Assembly (NCBI GenBank): GCA_020633075.1
Contig: JACKEI010000002.1
Span: forward strand, 1,240,001 to 1,304,000
From: Sandaracinaceae bacterium
GTDB lineage: Bacteria; Myxococcota_A; Polyangia; Polyangiales; Houyiibacteriaceae
Length of the DNA: 64,000 bases
Direction of reading: 5' to 3'
Below the pieces are notes generated by a model. It had not been told where the DNA came from and did not search any database. It saw only the letters and a list, made by a program, of their open reading frames with translations. This document shows positions 36,707-45,921 of this stretch, one piece after another. Both the position numbers and the translations under genes were made by a program. How positions within the stretch are numbered: the first letter of the stretch is position 1; each line of letters begins with the position of its first letter.

Positions 36707-36769
36707 GTCGGTGGGGTTGGCGGAGGAGCCATCGTGGGTGTCCGTCTTGCCAAGCGGAGCCGGATGAAC

Positions 36770-36783
36770 TAGAACACGTTCTA
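36770..36783. promoter_or_regulatory. KstR-like operator upstream of the acyl-CoA dehydrogenase pair
   Basis: The sequence TAGAACACGTTCTA has perfect 6-bp inverted arms with a 2-nt spacer and fits the published KstR consensus TnnAACnnGTTnnA. It lies 20 nt upstream of the ATG at 36803. No regulator gene is in the window. Confidence 0.6.
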
Positions 36784-36802
36784 CTTGCCCCGGTAGGACC
36801 GC

Positions 36803-37990
<1,188 letters not shown>

Positions 37991-38025
37991 GCTCCACCCG
38001 GAGCCACTGAGACAGAGAGAGCACC

Positions 38026-39141
38026 ATGCAGTTCAAACTGACCGACGACCAACAGAGCATCGCGGACGGCCTGAAGCAGATCTTGAAGGGCGTCGTCACG
38101 GACGAGTCCTTGAAGGCATTGAGCAAAGAGGGTGTGTGGTTTCACCAGCGCGCCTGGCAAGCCCTGGCCGAGGCCGAGATGCTGGGTTTGGGGCTGCCCG
38201 AAGCACACGGCGGCGCGGGCTTCGGCATGCTGGAGCTGTGCCTGCTGCTGGAGCAGGTGGGTCGCACCGTGGCGCCCATCCCGGCGCTCGAAACCCTGGT
38301 GAGCGCCGGCCTGCCCATTGCCCAGTTCGGCACCGACGCGCAGCGCGCGCGCCTGCTGCCGGGCATCGCCACGGGCGAGCAGATCCTCACCGCCGCGCTG
38401 GTGGACGCTTTCACGCGTGACCCCCGGGCTCCCGCCGCCACCGCCACGCGCGACGGCGACGGCTTCCTCGTGAGCGGCACCTTCACCAACGTGGCCTACG
38501 TGGAGCAGGCCGCGCGCGTGCTGCTGGCCGCCAAGACCAGCGCCGGCGTGGTGGTGTGCTTGCTGGACCCCAAGGCAGCCGGCGTCGCCGTGGACACGCA
38601 GCGCGGCACCAACACGCAGCCCCTCTCGCGCCTCACGCTCAGCAACGCGCGGGTGCCCGCCAGTGACGTGCTGGGCGACGAGCAGAGCGGCGCCAGCATC
38701 CTCGACTTCACGCTGCAGCGCACGCTGGTGGGCATGGCCGCGCTGCAGTACGGCGTGGCCCGCGAGGCCCTGATCATGACCGCGCGCTACGCCTCCGAGC
38801 GCAAGCAGTTCGGCATGCCCATCGGCATGTTCCAGGCCGTGAAGCAGCGCCTGGGCGACGCCTACATCGATGTGGGCTGCATGGAGGTCACCATGCTCCA
38901 GGCCGCCTTCAAGCTGGACGCCGAGCGCGACGCCAGCGCCGACATCCTCACCGCCAAGTTCTGGGCCGCCGAGGGAGGCCAGCGCGTGCTCTTTGCCGCG
39001 CAGCACGTGCACGGCGGCATGGGCTTCGACCGCGACTACCCGCTCTTCCGCTACTTCCTCACCGGCAAGCACCTCGAGTTCACGCTCGGCGGCGCCAACG
39101 AGACCATCGAGCACCTGGGCGCGCTGCTGGCCGCCGGCTGA
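38026..39141 (+). CDS. Acyl-CoA dehydrogenase, partner subunit
   Basis: A 371-residue acyl-CoA dehydrogenase-family protein. It begins MQFKLTDDQQSIADGLKQIL and contains LGLGLPEAHGGAGFGMLELC, GDGFLVSGTFTNVAYVEQAA, the FAD-binding helix segment ERKQFGMPIGMFQAVKQRLG and a C-terminus AAQHVHGGMGFDRDYPLFRY. The catalytic EGT Glu is absent here too (GGANETIEHLG). It lies 35 nt after the first acyl-CoA dehydrogenase gene, so the two are most likely subunits of one heteromeric enzyme. RBS-like GAGAGAG precedes the ATG. Confidence 0.88.
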   Translation: MQFKLTDDQQSIADGLKQILKGVVTDESLKALSKEGVWFHQRAWQALAEAEMLGLGLPEAHGGAGFGMLELCLLLEQVGRTVAPIPALETLVSAGLPIAQFGTDAQRARLLPGIATGEQILTAALVDAFTRDPRAPAATATRDGDGFLVSGTFTNVAYVEQAARVLLAAKTSAGVVVCLLDPKAAGVAVDTQRGTNTQPLSRLTLSNARVPASDVLGDEQSGASILDFTLQRTLVGMAALQYGVAREALIMTARYASERKQFGMPIGMFQAVKQRLGDAYIDVGCMEVTMLQAAFKLDAERDASADILTAKFWAAEGGQRVLFAAQHVHGGMGFDRDYPLFRYFLTGKHLEFTLGGANETIEHLGALLAAG

Positions 39142-39256
39142 GCGCAGCCCGCGCCCCTTGCACCGGGGGGAATCGTGAACACATTGCGGCCCTCGTGCGT
39201 TCACGAGCAGGGCGCGCGCGTGCGCGTCCAGACCCCCCAGCCCAGGAGGCCCGAGC

Positions 39257-39709
39257 ATGACCCGCACCACCAGCCCCGTAGGCTCCGAGACCCACAGCGC
39301 GCTGCTTGGCTACATCCTCTGGATCTTCGGCTTCCTCGGAGCGCACCGCTTCTACTTCGGCAAGAAGCTCACCGGCACGCTCTACTTCTTCACGCTGGGC
39401 CTGCTCGGCGTGGGTTGGCTGATTGACCTCTTCCTCATCCCCGGCATGGCCCGCAAGGCCCGCGCCAAGTACGCGGACGGCCCGGTGGACTACGACATCA
39501 GCTGGCTTCTGCTCACCTTCCTCGGAGCCTTCGGCATCCACCGCTTCTACCGCGGCGCCTGGCTCACAGGCCTGCTCTACCTCGTCACCGGCGGCTTGTT
39601 CCTGGTCGGCGTCGTCTGGGACTTCTGGTTCCTCAACGAGCAGTGCAGCGCCCGCAACCTGGAGCTCGTGCGGCCGGTCCCACGGGTGGAGCGCCCGGTC
39701 ACGTTTTAG
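39257..39709 (+). CDS. TM2-domain membrane protein with duplicated motif
   Basis: A 150-residue protein with two TM2 domains. The first has LLGYILWIFGFLGAHRFYFG and a following helix; the second has LLLTFLGAFGIHRFYRGAWL and LLYLVTGGLFLVGVVWDFWF. The GAHRFYFGK and GIHRFYRG turns between helices are the family hallmark. A good RBS (AGGAGG) precedes the ATG. It follows the acyl-CoA dehydrogenase pair by 115 nt and is followed by a hairpin. Function of TM2 proteins in bacteria is unknown. Confidence 0.88.
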   Translation: MTRTTSPVGSETHSALLGYILWIFGFLGAHRFYFGKKLTGTLYFFTLGLLGVGWLIDLFLIPGMARKARAKYADGPVDYDISWLLLTFLGAFGIHRFYRGAWLTGLLYLVTGGLFLVGVVWDFWFLNEQCSARNLELVRPVPRVERPVTF

Positions 39710-39732
39710 GGACACGTGGACATAGCTGGATC

Positions 39733-39759
39733 CAGGCCCGCAGGAAACCTTCGGGCCTG
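39733..39759 (+). terminator. Hairpin after the TM2 gene
   Basis: A perfect 8-bp stem (CAGGCCCG / CGGGCCTG) with an 11-nt loop lies 23 nt after the TM2 stop. The following bases are A/T-rich (ATTCAATT) rather than a clean T-tract, so this is a probable, not certain, terminator. The rest of the gap to 39977 holds nothing else I can support. Confidence 0.5.
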
Positions 39760-39977
39760 ATTCAATTCGGATAGATCACTTAGGTAGAAGTGCCTATGGA
39801 CAGACTTTGGTGGGTTCTTCTCACACGATGAGTGCTGTTTCTATTCCGTAACAACGTCGAATTCTTGCTTGCGCAACGAGCGTCTCTCGCTCACCTTGCG
39901 GACCGCATCAGGGTTACGGCGATCAGGCAGCGCGGCAGTGTTTGTGGAGGGAGCGTCGACGAATGCAAGGAGGGACG

Positions 39978-41576
39978 ATGTCAAATCCAGCGGGTCACGG
40001 ACTCGCACGGGAGGCGCGAGTTCGACGCCATCACGGGCGCGCAACGGGGGGCGGTAGTGGCTCGTCGATCCTCCGCACTGTCCTCACGGCGCTACTTGCA
40101 GCGGGGTGCGGCGGCTCACCCACACAGGACCAGGGTCCGGTGGACCAGGGTGCAGTCGACCAGTCCATCGAGTGCACCGGGCCAGACTCCGACGGGGATG
40201 GCGTCCTCGACTCGTGCGACCTCTGTCCCAACTTCGACGACTCAACCGACGCAGACGGTGATGGAGCCCCGGACGAGTGTGACTGCGCTCCATCGGACCC
40301 CAGCATCTTCCCCGGTGCTGAGGAAATTTGCGACGGTGTCGACAACGACTGCTCAGAAGTGGTCGATGACGCCGCCGTTGCTTGCCCGATAGTCTGTCCC
40401 GACGGATTTCTCGACTGGGACCGCGATGGCGTCGACTGTGAAGTCGAGGGAGAGGTCCTATATGTCGTCGGGGGCGTGGTTGGTGGCTCGGGGTTGTCCT
40501 GGGATTCTCCCATCGGAACGCCGGACGTGGCTTTGGAAGTGACGGTAGGCGGGGGCGCACCACGGTATCAGATCTGGATTCAGTCCGGCGTCTATCACCC
40601 GCGGTTTAGGCAGGACCCGAGTGAGGACGTGACGCGCACGCTGGTGCTGCGGCACAATGTGCAGCTGATCGGCGGGTTCAGGGGAACCGAGCGCTCCGTG
40701 GTCACGGCTTCGGGATCTTCGCCGACCGTTCTCGATGGAGAAGACCAGGTCAACACCGTTGTCAGACTCTCGAGCGGTACAGCCGAGCTTGTCAACCTCG
40801 TGGTGCGCAGGGGCGGAGCGCCATTCGACACATCCATCATCAACGGCGGAGGGATCTTGGTGGAGTCCGGCGCAACCCTGTTGCTCGACCGGGTCACGAT
40901 TCGAGAGTCCTACGCCGCGCAGGGCGCAGGGGTTGCCGTGCTCAACGCGACCGTACGAGCCCGCCACTTGACGATTGCCGAGAATCGCGGCGAAGCCGGC
41001 GTGGCGATCTATCAGGACGGGGAGAATGCGGTGTTCGAGTGCGATCAGTGCGCCGTGGCCCGCAACGACGGAGTTTCAACCGGAGCCGCCGGTCTGTTCG
41101 CCAACGGGACTGTGGTCTTCCGAAACTCGATATTCGTACGGAACCGTGCGAGCGTGTCCTGCCTAGGGTGCGGCACCGGGGGTCTCGAGGTGCTTGGCGC
41201 AGCGGTTGAGCTGGAGCACTGCACGCTCGTCGGAATGCAGGGGCATCGCGGGGATCCGGACGACCCGACGGTCTACGGATCAGCCGTCGACGTCAGCGCA
41301 GGGTCCGTGGTGCTGAGGAACTCGCTCGTGTTCGGAAACGAGGATGCTGGCCTCTCCAACGGCGTGACCCTCCTTGGCACGGCGGTCGAGGGAACGGAGT
41401 CGGAGTGCAACCCGGGCTTCCTCGGAGTCACGAATGTGGAGCAGCTGCGCCTGCCCTCCACCAGCAACTGCGTCGATACCGGGGACCCCAGCGTCGACGT
41501 CGGCCCGGTCGACTACTTTGGCAACCCGCGTGTCACGGGCGACGCACCCGACGTCGGCGCGTCCGAGGCCCCCTAG
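39978..41576 (+). CDS. Beta-helix lipoprotein with TSP3-like and MopE-like repeats
   Basis: A 532-residue secreted protein. The ATG at 39978 follows AAGGAGGGA; the signal ends in the lipobox LLAAGC. Residues about 60-95 are Asp-rich calcium-type repeats (DSDGDGVLDSCDLCPNFDD, DADGDGAPDECDC), then a MopE-like FPGAEEICDGVDNDCSEVVD unit. From about residue 150 it is a right-handed parallel beta-helix: repeated short strands such as ELVNLVVRRGG, GILVESGATLLLDRVTIRES and VVLRNSLVFGNEDAGLSNG. This layout is typical of polymorphic surface proteins in Myxococcota. It starts a region whose downstream genes look disturbed. Confidence 0.8.
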   Translation: MSNPAGHGLAREARVRRHHGRATGGGSGSSILRTVLTALLAAGCGGSPTQDQGPVDQGAVDQSIECTGPDSDGDGVLDSCDLCPNFDDSTDADGDGAPDECDCAPSDPSIFPGAEEICDGVDNDCSEVVDDAAVACPIVCPDGFLDWDRDGVDCEVEGEVLYVVGGVVGGSGLSWDSPIGTPDVALEVTVGGGAPRYQIWIQSGVYHPRFRQDPSEDVTRTLVLRHNVQLIGGFRGTERSVVTASGSSPTVLDGEDQVNTVVRLSSGTAELVNLVVRRGGAPFDTSIINGGGILVESGATLLLDRVTIRESYAAQGAGVAVLNATVRARHLTIAENRGEAGVAIYQDGENAVFECDQCAVARNDGVSTGAAGLFANGTVVFRNSIFVRNRASVSCLGCGTGGLEVLGAAVELEHCTLVGMQGHRGDPDDPTVYGSAVDVSAGSVVLRNSLVFGNEDAGLSNGVTLLGTAVEGTESECNPGFLGVTNVEQLRLPSTSNCVDTGDPSVDVGPVDYFGNPRVTGDAPDVGASEAP

Positions 41577-41578
41577 CC

Positions 41579-41794
41579 ATGACCATCCGTCCTTCAATCG
41601 CCGCTGTCTGCGCGATAGCGGCTGTGGGGATGATTCCGTCGACTTCTCGTGCGTACCGCACGGCGGCGGAGCTGGTGTCGGCGTCGAGCTCACCGCGTTG
41701 GGCGGAGCCTGTTCAGTTCTGGCTCAGTGGCGAGATCCCCTCGGACGTCTCCCAGCGCCTGCGTTCCCGAGAAACACGAGCGGAGACGCATTGA
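41579..41794 (+). pseudogene. Truncated secreted protein, probably the N-terminal stub of a metalloprotease-like gene
   Basis: An open frame of 71 codons starts 2 nt after the beta-helix gene. It has a signal peptide (PSIAAVCAIAAVGMIPSTSRA, cleavage after residues 24-26) and then YRTAAELVSASSSPRWAEPV, which resembles the start of matrixin-like secreted proteins. The frame ends at 41794, well short of any such family, and the next bases belong to the opposite-strand antitoxin gene. It may be a real small protein, but a truncated stub at a recombination junction fits better. Confidence 0.5.
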
Positions 41795-41805
41795 TGATCG
41801 CGAGC

Positions 41806-42057
41806 TCAGGCACTCCTGAACTCCCGAGCGAGGTCCTCCTCGTCGACGACGAAGACATCGACACGGCGGCGCGCAAGCTCGGCTAGGAATTGCGGTCGGT
41901 CCATCCCGGCGGTCTCTGCTGCCCGCTCCATCGAGATGGTGCCCTGCTGGTACCAGTGAATGGCGGCCGCGACGCGAATTTCGCGTGCGACTTCGTGAGG
42001 CGCCTTGCGGAGCGCGCTGAACAGGCTGTCCGGAATGCTGATCGCGAGCTCGGTCAT
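41806..42057 (-). CDS. UPF0175-family antitoxin, no partner toxin seen
   Basis: An 83-residue protein. It contains ELAISIPDSLFSALRKAPHE, VAAAIHWYQQGTISMERAAE and MDRPQFLAELARRRVDVF, which are the typical UPF0175 segments; these proteins act as antitoxins to PIN-type toxins. The toxin normally follows the antitoxin gene, but no toxin frame exists downstream on this strand (41579-41805), nor directly upstream. It therefore looks orphaned in the mosaic region between the truncated protein and the Rhs gene. Confidence 0.8.
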   Translation of the reverse strand: MTELAISIPDSLFSALRKAPHEVAREIRVAAAIHWYQQGTISMERAAETAGMDRPQFLAELARRRVDVFVVDEEDLAREFRSA

Positions 42058-42189
42058 GTTCGTCTTCGCCTTCCGTGGACACGCGTCGTCGCGGCGCGGC
42101 CACCCTTGAACATGCGATGCTTCGCGGACCCTTTCGCATGCTTTCGTGGGCGACTTCGCTCGCCCTCGCGATGACGCGCGCGCTGTAGG

Positions 42190-42272
42190 CCGGGGCGACT
42201 TCGGCGACGAGCAGGTCATCGGCGCGCAGTACAGCGAGGCCACGTACGACCGGCGCTCCCGGCCAGGAACGC
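42190..42272 (+). pseudogene. Remnant of upstream Rhs coding sequence in another frame
   Basis: In a frame 1 nt away from the following gene, the segment EQVIGAQYSEATYDRRSRPG continues naturally into TRVRDLVYDYDWLANQTEW of the next gene. A one-base change around the C run at 42271-42276 (GCCCCCAC) would join them. This suggests a frameshift, real or from sequencing, in a larger Rhs gene; further upstream coding is not recognisable. Confidence 0.4.
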
Positions 42273-42282
42273 CCCCACGCGC

Positions 42283-44304
42283 GTGCGCGACCTGGTCTAC
42301 GACTACGACTGGCTGGCCAACCAGACCGAGTGGACCGACGACCAGGGCGTCTTCTACGAGCGCTCGTCCGGCCTGCTGAGCAGCGGCAACGACGACCCGG
42401 GCTTCTCCGCGCTCTCGCCAGCCAACCGTCCCAGCGCGCTCTACCTGAGCACCAACATCCGCGAGGCCCCGGCAACGCGCCAGGTGGGCGTGGACCACGG
42501 CGGCTACGCCACGCTGGACTACGGCGAAGATGGTAACGTGCTGCGCATGACGGTGTGCAGCCAGTGCCAGGACCGCTCACGCCAGCTGGTGTGCGCCGAC
42601 CCGCGCACCGCCAGCCTGGCCACGCGCCGCGCCACGCTGGAGAACAACTGCCGCTGCCAGGCCGAGCAGCACTACCGCTACGACTGGGACGAGCTCAACC
42701 GCCTGAGCGAGGCGCGCCGCTACGACCGACAGAACGCCGCCGGCGCCTGGCGCCTCATGGTGCAGCAGCGCTACCGCTACGACGCCAGCAACGTCCGCAT
42801 GGTCAAAGAGACCATCAACGCAGGCGACCCCGCGAATGGCCAGAGCGCCTTCGCGGCCACCACGCTCCACCCCTACCCAGGTGACTACGAGCGCCGCGGC
42901 CTCGAGCTGGACTTCGCCGGCCGCACCTACCACGCCAGCACCGCGCTCGGCACGGAGACCCAGTACCTGGTCGGCGGAGCCCGCCTCGTGTGGGCCAACA
43001 ACGACCCACTGGACCCAGCGGGTAGCCTGACCCGCGAGCAACGCCTGACCCTCCCGCTGAGCGACCTGGTCCAGAGCACCGCCGCCGTGGTGGACCTCCA
43101 GAGCGGCGACCTGCTGGAGCACACCACCTTCTACCCGAACGGCGCGCGTGAGACGCACCGCACCACGGACGACGTCTCGCTGCAGCTGGAGCCGATTGGC
43201 TTCACCGGGAAGGAAGCCGACGAAGAAGTCGGGCTGGTGTACTTCGGCGAGCGGTACTTGATCCCGCGGCTAGGCCGGTGGGCGAGCGTGGACCCGTTGA
43301 GCGTGCACGCGATGGGCGGCGGGGAGGCGATGAATGGGTACCACTATGTGAGAGGTAACTTGCTTCAAACTAGGGACCCGATCGGACTCGATCCGGCATG
43401 GAAGATCAAGGAGTCGAGTGATGGAGGCCTCACAGCTACCGCGAACGTAGAACTCGCCGTCTACGATGGAGCCGGGGACTCAGCTTCGCGCGCTGCGGCT
43501 GCCACGTTACAAGAACAGGCAGATGAATGGAATTCTCGGGAGTACACTACGACCGCGGGAGAACTAGGAATCGAAGGATATGAAGCAGACACCATCATAC
43601 GTGTGCGATTCCGAATAGTTGTCCGAGCGGTAACCAGCGAGGAAGCAGCATACATTACCGGACTCGGAGGTGGATCTCCGATGACTGGTGGCGACATGCA
43701 TTCTGATTCAGATCTTGCCGCAGCAGTTGCCGCTTTAAGTGATAGAGCACGTGACTCAAGCGCAGATCGTGGACTGAACTTCGCTCTCGTCGGCACGGGA
43801 ATGAATGGAGGAGAGCGCGCCTTCACTCAAAGTGGTAACGTCATAGGTGTACCGCGTTCAGCCCTTGCTTCCGACCGGCGTGGTGGTTCGTACACGGGCA
43901 CGCACGAGATTGGGCATCTACTAGGACTCGGGGACCGATATCCAGAGACAGGCAGCTATCCCGCGAACGTGCCGACCGGGGCGACCAATCCGTATCGCGG
44001 CATGGGCAATATCATGTCCGGTGGGAACAGGTGTCCCGGCCGCTCATGCATTCGGCGGGCCATGCGCCTTCAGGATGAACAAGTGCTTCATCTTGCCTAT
44101 CAAGCACTTAGTGGAGCGAGAAATCCGGGAGCACGAATGGGTGGACATTTTGATTCGAATAGCGACAAATTCGGAACTAGGTTCGCGAACGGCAGTCAAA
44201 CTACAGTGGTAACTTCAGGCGCGACATCTCTCGTTGGGCGGATCTTGCGTGAGATGACATACGTTCCGGCACTCTATCCGCATCCTGTGCGGCCGGAACC
44301 ATGA
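42283..44304 (+). CDS. Rhs core fragment with C-terminal zincin (metzincin-like) toxin domain
   Basis: A 673-residue frame. Residues 1 to about 375 are Rhs: YDYDWLANQTEWTDDQ, repeated RYDWDELNRLSEARRY units and the core end GFTGKEADEEVGLVYFGERY then IPRLGRWASVDPLSVHA and QTRDPIGLDP, after which the tip toxin begins. The tip carries THEIGHLLGLGDRY (HExxHxxGxxD zinc motif from residue 541, third ligand Asp) and a downstream GNIMSGG that fits a Met-turn. The first half of an Rhs protein is missing. GC falls from about 68% in the core to about 50% in the tip. The start GTG at 42283 is provisional (see the frameshift remnant). The next gene overlaps by 4 nt. Confidence 0.8.
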   Translation: MRDLVYDYDWLANQTEWTDDQGVFYERSSGLLSSGNDDPGFSALSPANRPSALYLSTNIREAPATRQVGVDHGGYATLDYGEDGNVLRMTVCSQCQDRSRQLVCADPRTASLATRRATLENNCRCQAEQHYRYDWDELNRLSEARRYDRQNAAGAWRLMVQQRYRYDASNVRMVKETINAGDPANGQSAFAATTLHPYPGDYERRGLELDFAGRTYHASTALGTETQYLVGGARLVWANNDPLDPAGSLTREQRLTLPLSDLVQSTAAVVDLQSGDLLEHTTFYPNGARETHRTTDDVSLQLEPIGFTGKEADEEVGLVYFGERYLIPRLGRWASVDPLSVHAMGGGEAMNGYHYVRGNLLQTRDPIGLDPAWKIKESSDGGLTATANVELAVYDGAGDSASRAAAATLQEQADEWNSREYTTTAGELGIEGYEADTIIRVRFRIVVRAVTSEEAAYITGLGGGSPMTGGDMHSDSDLAAAVAALSDRARDSSADRGLNFALVGTGMNGGERAFTQSGNVIGVPRSALASDRRGGSYTGTHEIGHLLGLGDRYPETGSYPANVPTGATNPYRGMGNIMSGGNRCPGRSCIRRAMRLQDEQVLHLAYQALSGARNPGARMGGHFDSNSDKFGTRFANGSQTTVVTSGATSLVGRILREMTYVPALYPHPVRPEP

Positions 44305-45062
44305 TGATGGTTCGCGCCGCTGTACTGTTCGTGTTGTCTTTGATTTGCGCGTGTAGATCGACCCAGGTGGATATTCCTACCGACCCTGTTCTGGACCATG
44401 AGAGACTTGTCTGGCGTTCGACACACTATGTTTATTCTGTGTGCGATACGGATTGCGAGTGGCGACAGATTCATCTTCCTGGATATGTGCCAATTTCTCA
44501 CCCCGATATTGTCGAGATTGCGGGCGATCGTTGCCACGATAATCCGTGTGGAGTTCTTGTCGATGTTCGTGGTTTGGAATTTCAAGTTATCGCCCACATA
44601 ATAGGACGAAAGTCATACGGCATGTTGCTGGCTATGTCCGAGTTTCGAGACCTGTATGGCGAATGTGTTAATGATGAGCGAGTTAGATCGCGCTGCACCC
44701 ACCATGGTCAACGTGACGGTGTACAGGTGTGTGAAAGTGCCTGTGAAAGTTGCTCGTTTCCCGGCATGACATCAGTGTGCGCAATCGTGTTTAGTGAAAT
44801 ATGTGCGAGTGACCCATGCGAACGTTGTTCGGAACAATACTGGAGTGTATCCGGCATTTCGATGGCTGATAGAGTAAACGCGGAATTTGAAGATCAAACT
44901 GGCATGCGTCTCTGCGCGGTCGAAGAGGTGGAACCTTCCACATCACGAGAGCTCCGCTTTCCGTCGCGCGTGCGAGATCCTCAGGACTGTGCCGCCCGCT
45001 GGATGATCTTGGTTGAGAGCCGTCGAGTCACCGTTGCCAACCAAGCTACCAGCGCACGATAG
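44301..45062 (+). CDS. Low-GC lipoprotein, candidate immunity protein for the Rhs zincin
   Basis: A 253-residue protein starting MMMVRAAVLFVLSLICAC, a signal peptide with lipobox LICAC; it should be periplasmic or membrane anchored. The mature part has about 16 Cys, including SVCDTDCEWRQ, DRCHDNPCGVLVDVRG and CESACESCSFPG, so disulfide-rich. No known family recognised. The start overlaps the stop of the Rhs gene (ATGA), and base composition is low (about 48% GC) like the toxin tip. Overlap plus shared composition is the usual signature of an immunity gene; a zincin acting in the periplasm would need an immunity protein there. The role is inferred. Confidence 0.6.
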   Translation: MMMVRAAVLFVLSLICACRSTQVDIPTDPVLDHERLVWRSTHYVYSVCDTDCEWRQIHLPGYVPISHPDIVEIAGDRCHDNPCGVLVDVRGLEFQVIAHIIGRKSYGMLLAMSEFRDLYGECVNDERVRSRCTHHGQRDGVQVCESACESCSFPGMTSVCAIVFSEICASDPCERCSEQYWSVSGISMADRVNAEFEDQTGMRLCAVEEVEPSTSRELRFPSRVRDPQDCAARWMILVESRRVTVANQATSAR

Positions 45063-45300
45063 CTGTTGGCGTCCAGATTGGCGTCGTAGCCGGCGGCCGA
45101 ATTGGCGTCGTAGCGATCCGAGGCGAAGTCCACGCTGACGTCGTAGATCGCGACCGAGTGGGTCGTATCGGGTCCAGGGTTGGTTGCACGCGAGACGGCC
45201 GGGCGCGCGCGGCGATATTGACGTCTGGTGTTGCTGGCGGTGTCGGGCTGTTCGCGGGTCCCGACAGCCGATGCGAGTGGGGCTCTCAGCGGCTGCCGTG

Positions 45301-45789
45301 TCATGGCAGGAGAGGCGTGCCGAGCGCGTGCTGGAACGCACCGAAGGCGTCGTCGTCGCTGAAGACGAGACGCAGATGCGCGACCCCGCCGGCGAGAGGA
45401 ACGCTGGATGGGCAGGGTGGCGGCGGCGCCAGACGGAGGAGCTGGGTGCGCCAATGGGGCTGTGACCAGGCGAGTCGCTGCCAGAGTCGGTACCCGCTGC
45501 GGACGTGGAACCCTGGGGGCGCGACGGCCTCCCACGCGGCCTTCCTGGTGGCCCCGCCCACGACGCGGAGGACGAACGCGAGCAGCGTCAGGGTGGTGAC
45601 GGTGAACGCGGCGACGTGCTGCTGGAGCAAGACCGAGAAGGTCCTGCCGCACCCCCGGAGGCTCGCTCGGCGATCGGAGCAGAAGAAGCGCCGGCCACGG
45701 ACAACGCTTGCGCTGCCGGACTCCACGTAGCCTCGGAGGAAGCCGTGCGCGTTGAGTGTGCCGTCCCGCCGGCAGTGTGGACACCGGGC
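45301..45789 (-). CDS. Zinc-ribbon, transposase-like fragment
   Basis: An open frame on the minus strand (no clear start codon; it is open from just after a stop at 45790-45792). It begins RCPHCRRDGTLNAHGFLRGY, a CxxC zinc ribbon, followed by GRRFFCSDRRASLRGCGRTFS, the pattern of the N-terminal part of IS-type transposases, and a helical tail. It ends at LGTPLLP. No catalytic domain is present and no inverted repeats were found, so it is a remnant or a small helper protein. The 45063-45300 gap contains only an imperfect TTGGCGTC-type direct repeat. Confidence 0.35.
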   Translation of the reverse strand, partial: ARCPHCRRDGTLNAHGFLRGYVESGSASVVRGRRFFCSDRRASLRGCGRTFSVLLQQHVAAFTVTTLTLLAFVLRVVGGATRKAAWEAVAPPGFHVRSGYRLWQRLAWSQPHWRTQLLRLAPPPPCPSSVPLAGGVAHLRLVFSDDDAFGAFQHALGTPLLP

Positions 45790-45921
45790 CTACTTGTCTG
45801 GTGGGACGTCAGTTCGGCCGGTTCATCCCCGCGCTTGTGATGGGAGGCCGGGGTTCAACATGTACGTCCATCAGGTGAGACGGCAGGCCCGCGTCGCCCT
45901 ACGTGTGGTACGTTTTTCTCC

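Noticed and set aside
40031..40563. Minus-strand Pro/Ser/Arg-rich frames opposite the beta-helix gene.
   Set aside because: They are shadows of the Asp-rich repeats; no signal peptide or motif.
42577..43158. Minus-strand frame of 193 codons opposite the Rhs core.
   Set aside because: Antisense to conserved Rhs repeat sequence, with no motif of its own.
44981..45784. A 267-codon minus-strand frame with YDAN-type repeats at its end.
   Set aside because: It is low complexity and Arg-rich, overlaps the lipoprotein gene and a zinc-ribbon frame, and shows no start or RBS that I can support.
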